Notes: a model not told the origin generated them from the letters alone. 64,000 bases of DNA from Aromatoleum toluolicum (GCF_012911005.2 NZ_WTVS01000009.1:1-64000); one strand, 5' to 3'; shown: positions 44,668 to 54,620, counted from the stretch's first letter. A program made the numbers and translations.

Positions 44668-45933
44668 TCAGCGGCCCGCAGCCTGCAGCGTCTGCAGCGA
44701 GAAGTCCTTCGCGCTCGCGCCGGCGATGTTGGTCCGCCACGTCGCCGCATCGATCAGCGAGACGGTCGCGTGGTTGCGCTGGAAGTCGATCACCGCGCCG
44801 CCGGTCGTGCGCACGTCGCGGAAGCCGTCCTCGGCCTTGCCGACGTAGGAGTGGAACTCCATGAACTTCCAGAACTCGCCCTTGCGGTTGTAGGTCTCGC
44901 CGTAATAGATCCGCGGGTACTTGGTATCCACGTAAAGGATCTTCTTGCTGTACGGATGCTCGGACGGCGTCGTCGCCTCGATCACGTAGACCTCGCGCGG
45001 CTCGAAGCGGTCGTTGTTCATGTTCCAGTACGGCGGCTTGTTCTCGAGGACCGGATATTTCTCCTCGAACGTCGTGCCGCTGCGGTTCCACAGCGGGGTC
45101 TTGCCGTTGGCCACCGCCAGCACCCAGCGCTTGCCGAGCATCTTGTAGCCCGGATACCAGCAAGGCCGCGCGTTGAAGATCTCGAGGTCGTCCTGCAGCT
45201 GGTCCGACGAGCCCACCGGGTCCATCCACGCACCGCCGGACAGCCGGCGAACCCGCCGCACCGCCGGGATGTAGGCCCACACGTCGTTGAACTTCGGCGA
45301 GTCGTACTGCACCGTGTAGGTGCCGAGCCCCTTCATGTCGGCCGGCGACTTGAAGTAGAGCAGCTGGCGTCCGCGCTCGCTGCCGTCGCCCTCGACCGCC
45401 TCGCCCGCGAGCCGCCCCTTCATCGCATAGCGCGTGAATTCGGCGACCGGCTCGGCATGGACGCCCTTCGCGCCGTCGATCAGGACCTGCGTGTAGTAGG
45501 GCACGATGGCCACGTCACCGGTCAGCTGGCCGAGGTGCCAGTTCCAGATCACCTTCTCGGCGGCCTGGGGATCGTTCATGTCGATGTTCGGGAAGGGCGC
45601 GCCGGCGCCCCAGCTGTCGACCTGGCAGGTCTCGGCGTTGATCTTGGTCTTGCCGGCGTTGGCCTGCGAGGCCTTGACCCAGCTCGGGTCGAGGGGGATT
45701 TCCTTCGACTTGTGGAGCGGCAGCTTCCAGCCGTTGTTCTTGATCCGCCACTCCATCTTCTCGGTCAGCAGGCTGGCGACGGTCTTGCCTTCGAAAGTGT
45801 CGTTGCGGATCTGCTCGAGGTTCTCCGCCGAAACCACGGTGCCTTCGGGAAGTTCGGCCGCGCCGACATCGAAAGCGAGTCCCGCGAGGGCGACGGACAG
45901 CGAAAGCGCGAGGGCCTTGGGTTGGATGTTCAT
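44668..45933 (-). CDS. DUF1329 envelope protein
   Basis: A 421-residue secreted protein with signal peptide LALSLSVALAGLAFDVGA. DUF1329 members are predicted periplasmic proteins with a LolA/LppX-like lipid-binding fold, and nearly always sit beside DUF1302. Tryptophan-rich stretches (NGWKLPLHKSKEIPLDPSWVK) and ARPCWYPGYKMLGKRW are visible. The DUF1302 gene is 23 bases upstream. Inferred role: carrying a hydrophobic molecule across the periplasm. Confidence 0.85.
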   Translation of the reverse strand: MNIQPKALALSLSVALAGLAFDVGAAELPEGTVVSAENLEQIRNDTFEGKTVASLLTEKMEWRIKNNGWKLPLHKSKEIPLDPSWVKASQANAGKTKINAETCQVDSWGAGAPFPNIDMNDPQAAEKVIWNWHLGQLTGDVAIVPYYTQVLIDGAKGVHAEPVAEFTRYAMKGRLAGEAVEGDGSERGRQLLYFKSPADMKGLGTYTVQYDSPKFNDVWAYIPAVRRVRRLSGGAWMDPVGSSDQLQDDLEIFNARPCWYPGYKMLGKRWVLAVANGKTPLWNRSGTTFEEKYPVLENKPPYWNMNNDRFEPREVYVIEATTPSEHPYSKKILYVDTKYPRIYYGETYNRKGEFWKFMEFHSYVGKAEDGFRDVRTTGGAVIDFQRNHATVSLIDAATWRTNIAGASAKDFSLQTLQAAGR

Positions 45934-45956
45934 GGTTGTCTCCGGTGCGGGGGTCG

Positions 45957-47552
45957 TCAGAAGAGGTAGGTCAGGCTGGTGTAGAGCTGGTCGCGCTTGT
46001 GGAAGTAGCCGAACAGGCCGGTCTCGTCACAGCTCGCGGCGTTGGGGAAGGTGCACTTTCTGCCGTCCCGCCACTCGTCGGACCAGAACTTGTCGTACTC
46101 GACCTTCCACTTCCAGTTCTTGCTCAGTTCCATGGTCACCGACGGCACGGCGAACCCGCCGCCGTAGGTCAGATCGCGGCCGACCACGAGTTCGGGACGG
46201 ATCCGGCCGTTGTCGTAGCTCAGGCTGAAGATGCCCGTCAGCAGGAAGGAGTGCTCGCGCGTGCGTGCGCCCCAGCCGACCGAGTTCAGCAGCCGCTCGT
46301 TGCGGTCATAGTCCTGGATCCATTTGTCGAAGAGCTGCACCGAGAAGAACATCGGCTTCTCGGTGCCCAGCCATTGCTGAGTCGCCGCGATGTTCTTGTC
46401 CATGCGCATCATCCAGGCCAGCACGTCCTTGCGCTTGATACCGTCGAAGCCCGGCGCGACCGCCTGCGAGATCAGCGTCGGCACGTGCGCCAGGAGCTGG
46501 TAGGGGGCGTCCTTGATGTAGGCGATCTCGGTGCTGAACACCGCATCGGCCCGGTCGGAATAGCCGCTCGCGGTGAAGCCGAAGACATCGACAATCGGAT
46601 AGATGATGTCGCCCGCGAGGCCCTTGGTGTCGGCGCGCCCGACCGTCTTCGCCCCCGACGGCACGCCGGGCAGCCCGAACAGCTTGAGCGTGCTCGACGC
46701 GTTGAGGATCGGGTTCGGCCAGAAGGTGTTCAGGTAGGACAGCGAGTAGTTCACGTCCCCGGCCACCCCGCTCCAGCGCACGCCCCCGGTCACCTTGCGG
46801 TAGTTGCCTTCGCTGTTCTTGAAATCGTAGGGGTCGATGTTGCGGAAATCGACCCCTGCATAGGGCTGGCCGGACCAGCGGCCGCCGTAGATGTCCAGTT
46901 CGGTGCCGATGTCCTTGGAGCCGTCCCAGCCCGGCCGGACCAGAACCTCGAGCCCGCCGTCGAGCTCGGGCACATCGACGTTGATCTTCGCCATGATGTT
47001 CGGCTTGCGCAGCTCTTCGTTGGCCGGCTCGAGGAAGGAGCGCCACGTATAGTTGAAGCCGTGCACCAAGTCATTCGCGGCAAAGAAGTCGGTTTCGCCC
47101 CACGCCACCTGCTGCTTGCCGAAACGCACCTTGGTCCGCTCGCCGACGGGGAAATCGACGTACAGCTCGCGGATCTCCTCATCGTTGTAGAGGTCCATGA
47201 TGTCGCCGCGGGCGCCCGACTGGAAATTGTTGGCGCCCATCTTCTCGAGGTGATTCAGGAAGCCGGTCTTGAACTCCCTGACCACGCGGAATTTCCCGAC
47301 CACGGTCACGTCGTCGGTTGCGCGCCACTCGGTGTTGACCCGGGCCGTCGTGCGGGCCATCGACAGCTTGCGGCGGTCGTCGTAGCCCGGCGTATCCACC
47401 CAGTTGAGGGTGTTCCACGACAGCTCCTCGCGCAGGTAGCCATCGACTTTGAAGCTGCTCTCCTCCGCGCGGACTGCCGGCGCGATCGCCGCCAATGCCG
47501 CGCTGATCGCAAGCACCCGGCAGGGTGCACTGGAACGCTTGCCGCTTTTCAT
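45957..47552 (-). CDS. DUF1302 outer-membrane protein
   Basis: A 531-residue DUF1302 protein with signal peptide (LAISAALAAIAPAVRA) and alternating beta-strand pattern ending in LYTSLTYLF, an aromatic C-terminal residue as in outer-membrane barrels. GYLREELSWNTLNW at the mature N-terminus and VRFGKQQVAWGETDFFAAND are family segments. It co-occurs with DUF1329 and RND proteins in degraders of steroids, terpenoids and aromatics. Likely an outer-membrane channel or acceptor for the substrate. Confidence 0.88.
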   Translation of the reverse strand: MKSGKRSSAPCRVLAISAALAAIAPAVRAEESSFKVDGYLREELSWNTLNWVDTPGYDDRRKLSMARTTARVNTEWRATDDVTVVGKFRVVREFKTGFLNHLEKMGANNFQSGARGDIMDLYNDEEIRELYVDFPVGERTKVRFGKQQVAWGETDFFAANDLVHGFNYTWRSFLEPANEELRKPNIMAKINVDVPELDGGLEVLVRPGWDGSKDIGTELDIYGGRWSGQPYAGVDFRNIDPYDFKNSEGNYRKVTGGVRWSGVAGDVNYSLSYLNTFWPNPILNASSTLKLFGLPGVPSGAKTVGRADTKGLAGDIIYPIVDVFGFTASGYSDRADAVFSTEIAYIKDAPYQLLAHVPTLISQAVAPGFDGIKRKDVLAWMMRMDKNIAATQQWLGTEKPMFFSVQLFDKWIQDYDRNERLLNSVGWGARTREHSFLLTGIFSLSYDNGRIRPELVVGRDLTYGGGFAVPSVTMELSKNWKWKVEYDKFWSDEWRDGRKCTFPNAASCDETGLFGYFHKRDQLYTSLTYLF

Positions 47553-47622
47553 ACCGACTCCTTCTCTGGTGGGTTGTGACGTTCTTTCTTGTTTTGAATA
47601 CGACGTTGGGTTGACCGAACGC

Positions 47623-49995
47623 TCAGTGGGTCTGCACGGCCGGCACCATGCCCGCGAGCACGGGCCGCTCGCGCTTGCCGAAGATGAATTCGGGCCGGAA
47701 CACGTAAATCACGGACGGCATCACGAAGAGCGCCGACATCGCCGAGATGCCGAGCCAGATCGCCATCAGCAGGCCCATTTCCGCCTGGAACTTGAGGGAG
47801 GACGCCCACCACAGCAGGGTGCTGACAATCAGCACGCTGGCGGTCACCACGACCCCCATGCCCGCCGAGTGCATCGCGACGGTGATGGCCCGCTCCGGGC
47901 TGCTGCCGGCGGCGATCTCCTCCTTGATACGATCGGCGATGTAGAAGGCGTAATCGACGCCCAGGCCGATGCCGAGCGCGGCGACCGGCACGGTGTTGAT
48001 GTTCATGCCGATGCCCTTCCACGCCATGAAGCTGAAAGTCAGCGTGTTGGAGATGATCACCGGCACCATGAACAGCATCCCCGCCACGGTGGAGCGGTAG
48101 ACCACCGTGCAGATCACCACCAGCACCAGCAACGCCAGCGCCACCGCCTCGATCTGGCCGGACAGGATCACCTCGTTGACCGCCGCCATCACGCCGATCA
48201 GACCGCCCGCCAGTTGCCAGCCGCCCTGCGCGAGCGGATTGGCGGCGATGAATTCCTTGACGCGCGCGACCGCGGTACGGATCGTCTCGCCCTTGCGGTC
48301 GCGGAAGAGCAGCGTCACCGCGCCGTTCGCGTACTGGCTGTCGACGAAGCGGTCCATGTCGCCGGGCTCGGATACCGAATCGAGCACCGCCATCAGGCTG
48401 CCGTTGGTCCCCTGGCTGTCGCCCAGCTCCTCGTAGCGCGGATTGCCTTCGCGCAGCGTGCGGCTCACCACGGGCAGCACGTCGGCGATCGAGATCGAGC
48501 CGCCGATCTCGGGCTGCGCTTCCATGAAGCGCTGGAAGCGGTTCATCGTGGTCAGGATCTCGTTCTTCTTGACGAGATCCGCCTGCCCCTCCGCGCCGAG
48601 CACGACGAACATCCGGTCGGCGCCCTGGAAGCGGGCGTTGATCGCCGCCGCGTCCTGGTTGTATGCCGAATCGCCCCACAGGATCGGCGAGCCGGGATTG
48701 GCATCGCCGATCTTGAGGTTGAAGGCATAGAGCCCCGAGACCAGCATCACGATGGTGCTGCAGCCGATCACGACAAAGCGGAAGCGCGAAGTCGCCATCC
48801 AGACGCCGAGATCCAGAATCCGGCGCAGGGGGGGTGCGAGGTCCAGTCCATGCACCGTGCCATGCGGCCGCCGGATGAAGGACAGCATCACTGGCGTCAG
48901 GATCACCGCGCTGATCGTCAGCGTGGACACCCACACCACCGACAGCACGGTGAGCTTCTGCAGCATCGGGATCGGACTGAGCGCCACCACCGCCATGCAC
49001 GCCGCGTCGGCGATGACGCCGAGCATACCCGGCCGGAACAGGTCGGCCAGCGCGACTTTCGCGGCATGCCGTGCGCACTCTCTGCCCTTCGCGATGCTTT
49101 CCAGTTCGTCGTCGAAGCGATTGACGATCTGCACCGAGTGCGAGACCGCGCGCGACGTGATCAGCATCGCAACCACGATCACCAGCGGCTCGAAATGAAT
49201 GCCCAGCAGGCGGCAGATCCCCAGCGCCCAGACCGCGCTCACAACGCCGGCCAGGAAGGGCAGCAGCACGCCGCGCCAGGTGCGCAACAGCACGAAGAGC
49301 ATCGACAGGGTCACCGCCAGGGCCGCGGCAACCAGGTTGATGGTCTCCGGCACGTAGTGGTTCACCCAGCCGTAGAGGATGGGATCGCCGACCACGCGGA
49401 CACGCACCGAATCGTCCGCGACGCCGCCCACGAGCGTGCGGACTTCCTCGAAGACCTTGGCGTAATCCACGTCGCGATCGATGAAGTCGACGGTGATCAG
49501 CGTCGCCTGCAGGTCCTTCGACACGTAGGGGCCATAGACGAGCGGATTGCGCAGCACCGCCTCCTTGAGCGCCGCCATCGCCTCGGGCCCGTCGGGCAGA
49601 TCCGGCCACATCAGCGGCGTCGTCGCGATACCCTCGGTCGAAGCCTGCACCTCCTTGAGTTTTTTCGAGGCGAGCGAGGTGATCTGGTACGGATTGACCG
49701 CCGACACCTCACGCAGGCCCAGCGTGACCGTGCGCACCTTGTCGAGCAGCGCGGGAGTGAAGATGTCGCCCTCCTTCGCCTCGAACATGATCGTGACCAT
49801 GTTCGAGCCGCCGAAGGTGTCCTTGAAGCGCTCGTGGGTCTGCACGTACTCGTGCCGCGAGGGCAGCATGTCCTCGAATACGGTGCGCACCTCGATGCGC
49901 AGCGCAAACCAGCCCAGCACCAGGGTCAGCACGGCGATCACGCTCACGAGCCAGGCGCGCCGGTGGATACAGAATTCCGCTATGCGTTCGATCAT
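47623..49995 (-). CDS. RND-superfamily (MMPL-type) transporter
   Basis: A 790-residue RND protein with 12 predicted helices in two halves, each led by one helix, a large periplasmic loop and five helices. The SSD-like segments are LVIVVAMLITSRAVSHSVQIV in the first half and ALGIGLGVDYAFYIADRIKEE in the second (the conserved GxxxDY). It is half-size compared with AcrB and resembles MMPL/HpnN lipid carriers. In DUF1302/DUF1329 clusters this permease is thought to move hydrophobic compounds; direction is not proven. Confidence 0.88.
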   Translation of the reverse strand: MIERIAEFCIHRRAWLVSVIAVLTLVLGWFALRIEVRTVFEDMLPSRHEYVQTHERFKDTFGGSNMVTIMFEAKEGDIFTPALLDKVRTVTLGLREVSAVNPYQITSLASKKLKEVQASTEGIATTPLMWPDLPDGPEAMAALKEAVLRNPLVYGPYVSKDLQATLITVDFIDRDVDYAKVFEEVRTLVGGVADDSVRVRVVGDPILYGWVNHYVPETINLVAAALAVTLSMLFVLLRTWRGVLLPFLAGVVSAVWALGICRLLGIHFEPLVIVVAMLITSRAVSHSVQIVNRFDDELESIAKGRECARHAAKVALADLFRPGMLGVIADAACMAVVALSPIPMLQKLTVLSVVWVSTLTISAVILTPVMLSFIRRPHGTVHGLDLAPPLRRILDLGVWMATSRFRFVVIGCSTIVMLVSGLYAFNLKIGDANPGSPILWGDSAYNQDAAAINARFQGADRMFVVLGAEGQADLVKKNEILTTMNRFQRFMEAQPEIGGSISIADVLPVVSRTLREGNPRYEELGDSQGTNGSLMAVLDSVSEPGDMDRFVDSQYANGAVTLLFRDRKGETIRTAVARVKEFIAANPLAQGGWQLAGGLIGVMAAVNEVILSGQIEAVALALLVLVVICTVVYRSTVAGMLFMVPVIISNTLTFSFMAWKGIGMNINTVPVAALGIGLGVDYAFYIADRIKEEIAAGSSPERAITVAMHSAGMGVVVTASVLIVSTLLWWASSLKFQAEMGLLMAIWLGISAMSALFVMPSVIYVFRPEFIFGKRERPVLAGMVPAVQTH

Positions 49996-50036
49996 TTTTT
50001 ATGTCTCTCTGTAGGGATCAGGTCGGGATCGAGCGG

Positions 50037-51089
50037 CTAGCGCACGAGGGGCTGCCAGCGGGCCCCGTCCCAGCGTCCAACGCCGGCCCCGGCGAACCAC
50101 AGCTCGCCGCCAGCCGGCAGCACACGCGTGTGCCAGGAAAGGTCGCGCTCATCGACGCGCCCGGCGCTCCAGGTCTTCGCGTCGGCCGGCGCGCTGACCC
50201 AGCGCCCCAGCACGCCGGCGCCGACCCAGCGGCCGCCCGCCTCGTCCCACGCGACGTCGAGCAGGTGGTCGTGGATGCCGGTCTCCGCGCGGCGCCAGCT
50301 CTCGCCGCCGTCCTCGCTCGCGAGCACCACGCCGTCGAGGCCGACGGCGACGCCATGGCGGGCGTCGCGGAAGGCAATCGCCATCAGCGAGGTCTCCACG
50401 GGCGCGGCGGCCTCACGCCAGCTCGCGCCACCGTCGTGGCTCACCAGCATCCGCCCGAACTCGCCGACCACCCGCAGCTCGCCGGCGCCGAGCAGCGCGA
50501 CGTCGTTCCACGCGACGTCTTCCTCTGCGCGCAGCCGGCGCCAGCTCGCGCCGTAGTCGTCGCTCGCGAGGATCGCCCCCATCTCGCCCACGACCACGGC
50601 GCGGCCCCCTTCGGCCACGCGTACGCGGGTCAGCTTGTTGGCGACCTCGGAACGGGGCACATCGCTCGCCGGCGTCCAGATCCGGCCGCCGTCGTCGGTC
50701 GTGACGATCACCCCGTCGTTACCGACCGCCACGCCATGCTGTGCATCCCACGCCGCGATGTCCTGCAGCGTCCGGCCCGTGCCGCTCGCCTGCAGGCTGA
50801 GGCGCCCATCCGGTGCGACCGCGACGATCTTTCCGCCCGACCCGGCGAGCCACACCCAGCCGCCACCGGGCGCTGCCACGCCGTAGAGGTGATCACGCGC
50901 CTCCAGCACCGGCGGCTGCACCGTGTTGCCGACCGCCGCGGGCTTGACGAAGAGCCCGGCCCACAGCAGCCCGCCGATGATCAGCCAGGGCACGACGGAG
51001 CTCGTCACCTTCAGCGCCCGCCCCGCGAGCCCCGGCCCGCGCTGTGCCGGGGGCTGCGCCAGCCTTAGCAATTCGTTGTTCCTGTCCAT
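50037..51089 (-). CDS. YCF48/BNR-repeat protein
   Basis: A 350-residue protein starting at 51089 (GATGGAG upstream). One transmembrane anchor (VVPWLIIGGLLWAGLF at about 30-45) is followed by at least five YCF48/BNR-like blades with recurring VGxxGxIxxSxDGGxSWR motifs (GNDGVIVTTDDGGRIW; GEMGAILASDDYGASWR; GEFGRMLVSHDGGASWR; GLDGVVLASEDGGESWR). A periplasmic beta-propeller is expected. It is standard beside RND permeases of this module and may be an assembly or adaptor factor. Confidence 0.85.
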   Translation of the reverse strand: MDRNNELLRLAQPPAQRGPGLAGRALKVTSSVVPWLIIGGLLWAGLFVKPAAVGNTVQPPVLEARDHLYGVAAPGGGWVWLAGSGGKIVAVAPDGRLSLQASGTGRTLQDIAAWDAQHGVAVGNDGVIVTTDDGGRIWTPASDVPRSEVANKLTRVRVAEGGRAVVVGEMGAILASDDYGASWRRLRAEEDVAWNDVALLGAGELRVVGEFGRMLVSHDGGASWREAAAPVETSLMAIAFRDARHGVAVGLDGVVLASEDGGESWRRAETGIHDHLLDVAWDEAGGRWVGAGVLGRWVSAPADAKTWSAGRVDERDLSWHTRVLPAGGELWFAGAGVGRWDGARWQPLVR

Positions 51090-51284
51090 GAAAACTCCAT
51101 CTCGACAGCAGGTTCTCTCCCCCGGGCAGGCCGCCACGTCGCGACCTGCCCGGAATGGATCGAAGAAAAACGCGCAACCGCGACGCGACCACGCAAACGG
51201 ACTGACCGGAAGACAGCCCGGGAGGAAACAGCCTCGGTATGCGGGACCGGGCGACGCGACCGCGCCGCCGGCCCCGCGCACCGC

Positions 51285-52151
51285 CTACGCCGCCAACGTG
51301 TGCCCCCACAGGCCGGGCGCGTTGAAGACCTTCACGTCCCAGTCCCGGTCGTCGACCTCGACGCCGCCGTAGCCGTACTCGATGGCGAAGCCGGACTCGG
51401 TCCTGATGTAGAAGGACGTCATCTGGTCGTTGGTGTGGCGCCCCAGCGTCATGACCATCGGGATCTTCATCTGATGCACCATGTCGTACGCGCGGCCGAC
51501 ATCGTCGAGCGAGCCGACCTGCAGCATCAGGTGGTTGAACTGCCCCGGCACCATGCCGAAGCACGGGTTCATCAAGGCCAGCGTGTGGTGGCGCGGATTG
51601 CAGTGCAGGAAGGTCGCCTCGGCCTCGTCCCAGAAGATGTAGTCGGAGAGGCGGAAGCTGAAGTGCTCGGTGTAGAAGCGGGTCGCCGCCTCGCGGTCGC
51701 TACTCGCCAGCACGACATGCCCCAGGCCGAGGTCGCCGGTCACGAAGCCCGAAATCGCCCGGCCGGGCTTGAAAGGCTGCTTCTCGACCAAGGCACCGAA
51801 GTACAGCTCGATGCGGATGTCGTCCGGCCCCTTCAGGTGGATCATGTCCAGCACCGCCCGCTCCTCGCGCTCGGCCGCGGTCGCACGCGTCACCTCTAGG
51901 CCCTTGCGACGCAGCTCGTCCTCCGCCGCGCGCAGCGCATCCAGCGATTCCACCTCCAGCCCCATGTACGCGAGCGACATCCTGTCGGCGGCGTAGAAGG
52001 CCATGCGGTGATGGCGCTCGTCGACCCGCGCATAGAGCCGGTTGTCGTCGCGCCTGACTTCCGCGCCGCAGACCTTGCCCAGCACGTGTTCGAGCGCATC
52101 GAGCTCCACGACGTTGACGCCGGCGTATCCCAACTGAGTCACATTGATCAT
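51285..52151 (-). CDS. extradiol ring-cleavage dioxygenase (VOC superfamily, type I)
   Basis: A 288-residue two-domain extradiol dioxygenase that would open a catechol next to its hydroxyls. Iron ligands appear to be His145 (GLGHVVLAS), His207 (FNHLMLQV) and Glu258 (FAIEYGYGG); the catalytic His239 and Tyr248 region (GRHTNDQMTSFYIRT) is intact. The length and two-domain layout match BphC/HsaC-type enzymes for substituted or bicyclic catechols more than single-ring XylE. It follows the oxygenase and reductase genes in one operon. Confidence 0.92.
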   Translation of the reverse strand: MINVTQLGYAGVNVVELDALEHVLGKVCGAEVRRDDNRLYARVDERHHRMAFYAADRMSLAYMGLEVESLDALRAAEDELRRKGLEVTRATAAEREERAVLDMIHLKGPDDIRIELYFGALVEKQPFKPGRAISGFVTGDLGLGHVVLASSDREAATRFYTEHFSFRLSDYIFWDEAEATFLHCNPRHHTLALMNPCFGMVPGQFNHLMLQVGSLDDVGRAYDMVHQMKIPMVMTLGRHTNDQMTSFYIRTESGFAIEYGYGGVEVDDRDWDVKVFNAPGLWGHTLAA

Positions 52152-52196
52152 GTCAAAAACCGTCCCTGAATGAAGGATTGACGTACGGAGGCCGCG

Positions 52197-53273
52197 TCAG
52201 GCCGCGCTGGCCGAGAAGTGCTCGGCGTGGATGTTTTCCGGCAGGACGCCGAGGCGCTCGAGATGCGCACGGGCGGACTCGATCATCGGCGGCGGGCCGC
52301 ACAGGTAGGCGACCGCCGTCGCGGGATCGCTGATGTCCGCGGCCGAGATCACTTCCACCGGATTGCCGACGAGACCGCGGTAAGCCTCGCCAGGATTCGC
52401 CACCGCAACCTTGACCTTCAGCCCCGGGAGCCAAGCGGCCCGTACGTCCAGTTCGTCGACGTAGAACAGGTTGTCTTCGCTCGCGCAGCCGAAGCTCAGC
52501 AGCACCTTGGGCTTGCGTCCGGCGCGCATGCGGATGTCCTCGAGCATGCCGAGCATCGGCGCGAGGCCCGTGCCGCCCGCGATCATGATGTGCTGCCCCT
52601 TCGCCTCGCGCAGGTAGAACATGCCGAACGGTCCTTCGAGCTCGATCAGGTCGCCGGCGCGTGCCCGCGAGCGCAGGTAGTCCGACATCACTCCCGCGTC
52701 GAGCACGCGCAGCAGCAGCACCAGCTCGGGCAGGTCCGCCACCGTCGAGGCCATCGAATAGGAACGCCATTCCTCCGTCCCCGGCACCTGCACGCGCACG
52801 TACTGGCCGCTGCGGAACTCCAGGCCCGCGTCCTTGGGCAGGCGCAGGGTCAGGCGCACGACGTTGCTCGCCACCCAGGCCGCATCGGCGACCTCGGCCG
52901 TGCAGCGCGCCGGGCCGGGCTCGTCGAGCACGCTGCTGGGGTAGTCGAACTGCAACACTGCATCGCTGTCGCAGAACGACGTGCAGGTCAGGCGAAAACC
53001 CTCCGCTGCCTCGCTCGGTAGCAACGAGGTGCCGCGCGCGGTGCTCATCCGCACCTTGCCGGACGCGACCCGCGTGACGCAGGTGCCGCAACTGCCTGTC
53101 AGGCACTGGTGCACGAGGCGCACGTCGTGCTCCTTCGCTGCGGCAAGGATCGTCTGGTCCGGCCGCACCGGGAAGGCATGCTCGACCCCGTCGGAAAACC
53201 GCACGGTGACCGAACGCACATCCACCTCGCAGACCGCCGTGTCTTCCATTTCTTCTACTTCTGCATTCATCAT
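52197..53273 (-). CDS. ring-hydroxylating dioxygenase reductase (ferredoxin-FAD-NAD)
   Basis: A 358-residue reductase. The N-terminal plant-type [2Fe-2S] domain (CLTGSCGTCVTRVASGK, last Cys in LTCTSFC) is followed by the FAD site (EWRSYSMAST) and the NAD domain (IMIAGGTGLAPMLGML; LCGPPPMI). This order (ferredoxin first) is that of BenC/XylZ-type reductases and opposite to the GbcB-like protein at 7304. It is 51 bases from the oxygenase gene and surely its partner. Start at 53273 has GGTGGAGACG upstream. Confidence 0.9.
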   Translation of the reverse strand: MMNAEVEEMEDTAVCEVDVRSVTVRFSDGVEHAFPVRPDQTILAAAKEHDVRLVHQCLTGSCGTCVTRVASGKVRMSTARGTSLLPSEAAEGFRLTCTSFCDSDAVLQFDYPSSVLDEPGPARCTAEVADAAWVASNVVRLTLRLPKDAGLEFRSGQYVRVQVPGTEEWRSYSMASTVADLPELVLLLRVLDAGVMSDYLRSRARAGDLIELEGPFGMFYLREAKGQHIMIAGGTGLAPMLGMLEDIRMRAGRKPKVLLSFGCASEDNLFYVDELDVRAAWLPGLKVKVAVANPGEAYRGLVGNPVEVISAADISDPATAVAYLCGPPPMIESARAHLERLGVLPENIHAEHFSASAA

Positions 53274-53324
53274 GGTTTCGTCTCCACCACCCCGGGGCAC
53301 CGCGAGGGCGCCCCGGGACATGCC

Positions 53325-54620
53325 TCACTCGCCCTTGGTCTTGCGGTAGCTGCCTGCCGCCGGCCCGCGGATCTCGGCGAGCACATTGCTCGCGCCCTTC
53401 ACCACTCCCGCAACGCCCCGCGGCTTCGCGGCGATCCCGCGGTTGTAGCGGGACGCGACCTTGCGCCAGGTGATGATCGAGTAGTCCATGTCGCCCAACT
53501 GCTCGTCCGTCCAGCCCGTGCCGTCGGCATAGAAGTTCTGCATCGCGTCGCGGGCGAACAGGTCGCAGTCGTTGAAGCCGTGCAGCGCCATCGGCTCGTA
53601 GAAGTTCTTGAAGCGGTACTCGAAGCCCTTCACGTCCTCCTCGGTCGGGCAGCGCTTGACCAGCACTTCCCAGTACTCGTAGGTGTCGTCGGTGATCGGC
53701 ACGTACCACTCGTACTGCACGACGCCTTCCTCCGGCCAGTTCTCCACCATCAGCACGCCGGGCAGGAACATCGAGGTGCGGAAGTACTTGGGCACCGTGC
53801 CGGAGGCCTTGACGCCGAGACGCTCATTCACGAGCACCGGCTCGTAGTTCTCGGTGAAGTACATGTTGATGAAGCCCTTCGGGCCGTCCTCGTCCTCGAT
53901 CAGCTGCGTCGCCTGGTCGGTCAGCGGCTTGATGCCCAGCGGGACGGCCCAGTCCTTGGCCTGGACGATCGTGCAGTCCTTGTGGATCAGCAGGTGGCCC
54001 GCGTCGAAGCCGTTCTCGCAGGCGAGGCGCCAGTTGGCGTAGCCGGTGCGATGCACGCCCAGCGCGACGGCATCCTTGTCGAGCATGCTCGGGGTGTCCG
54101 GCCAGAAGGGATGCGGGAAGCGCTCGTTGTTGTCCGGGAAGCGGATCGGCAGGTCCTGCGCGAGCGGTGGCACGTCCTCGTCCCAGTCCTCGCTGCGCAC
54201 AAACACGAAGACGATCCCGTTCACCTCTTCCACCGGGAAGGTCGGGATCCCGGTCGTGCCGATGATCTCGTCGTCGGGCGCGGCGACGATCGACACCAGC
54301 TCGCCGGTCTCGATGCTGAACGTGAAGCCGTGGTACCAGCAGGTGATCGTGTCCTCGGTCAGGCACATCGGCTTGGCCGACAGCTTCACGCCACGGTGCA
54401 GGCACTGGTCCTTCAGCGCATAGACCTTGCCGCGCGAGCGGCGCAGGACGATCGGCACGCCGCAGATCTGCACGCCGATCGCGCCGCCTTCCGGCACCTC
54501 CTGCGAAAAGCGCGCGGGATACCAGTGATTCAGGAAACCCCACTCGGCTTCCGCGTAGGGGGCATAGAGGCGCCGCGCCGCGGCGTCGTTGGCCTTCTTG
54601 ACTGTCCGTTTCATGTCCAT
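53325..54620 (-). CDS. Rieske ring-hydroxylating oxygenase, carbazole dioxygenase (CarAa)-like
   Basis: A 431-residue terminal oxygenase. Rieske ligands: Cys73/His75 (CLHRGV) and Cys94/His97 (CWYHGF). Mononuclear iron: His208 and His213 in ENGFDAGHLLIHKD, with an acidic ligand in GFNDCDLFARDAMQNFYAD near 351-353. These blocks, FLNHWYPA near the start and LPGVLMVENWPEEGVVQYEWYVPI, correspond closely to CarAa, the homotrimeric oxygenase of angular dioxygenation; no small beta subunit is encoded nearby, which agrees. Start at 54620 follows GACGGAGACAAAACG. First gene of the long operon ending with the GlcG-like gene. Confidence 0.9.
   Translation of the reverse strand: MDMKRTVKKANDAAARRLYAPYAEAEWGFLNHWYPARFSQEVPEGGAIGVQICGVPIVLRRSRGKVYALKDQCLHRGVKLSAKPMCLTEDTITCWYHGFTFSIETGELVSIVAAPDDEIIGTTGIPTFPVEEVNGIVFVFVRSEDWDEDVPPLAQDLPIRFPDNNERFPHPFWPDTPSMLDKDAVALGVHRTGYANWRLACENGFDAGHLLIHKDCTIVQAKDWAVPLGIKPLTDQATQLIEDEDGPKGFINMYFTENYEPVLVNERLGVKASGTVPKYFRTSMFLPGVLMVENWPEEGVVQYEWYVPITDDTYEYWEVLVKRCPTEEDVKGFEYRFKNFYEPMALHGFNDCDLFARDAMQNFYADGTGWTDEQLGDMDYSIITWRKVASRYNRGIAAKPRGVAGVVKGASNVLAEIRGPAAGSYRKTKGE

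Noticed and set aside
47449-50040. 2.6 kb open frame on the plus strand opposite the RND gene
   Set aside because: The translation is His/Arg/Asp-rich and low in hydrophobic residues, typical of antisense of a GC-rich gene; the minus strand has an obvious RND protein.
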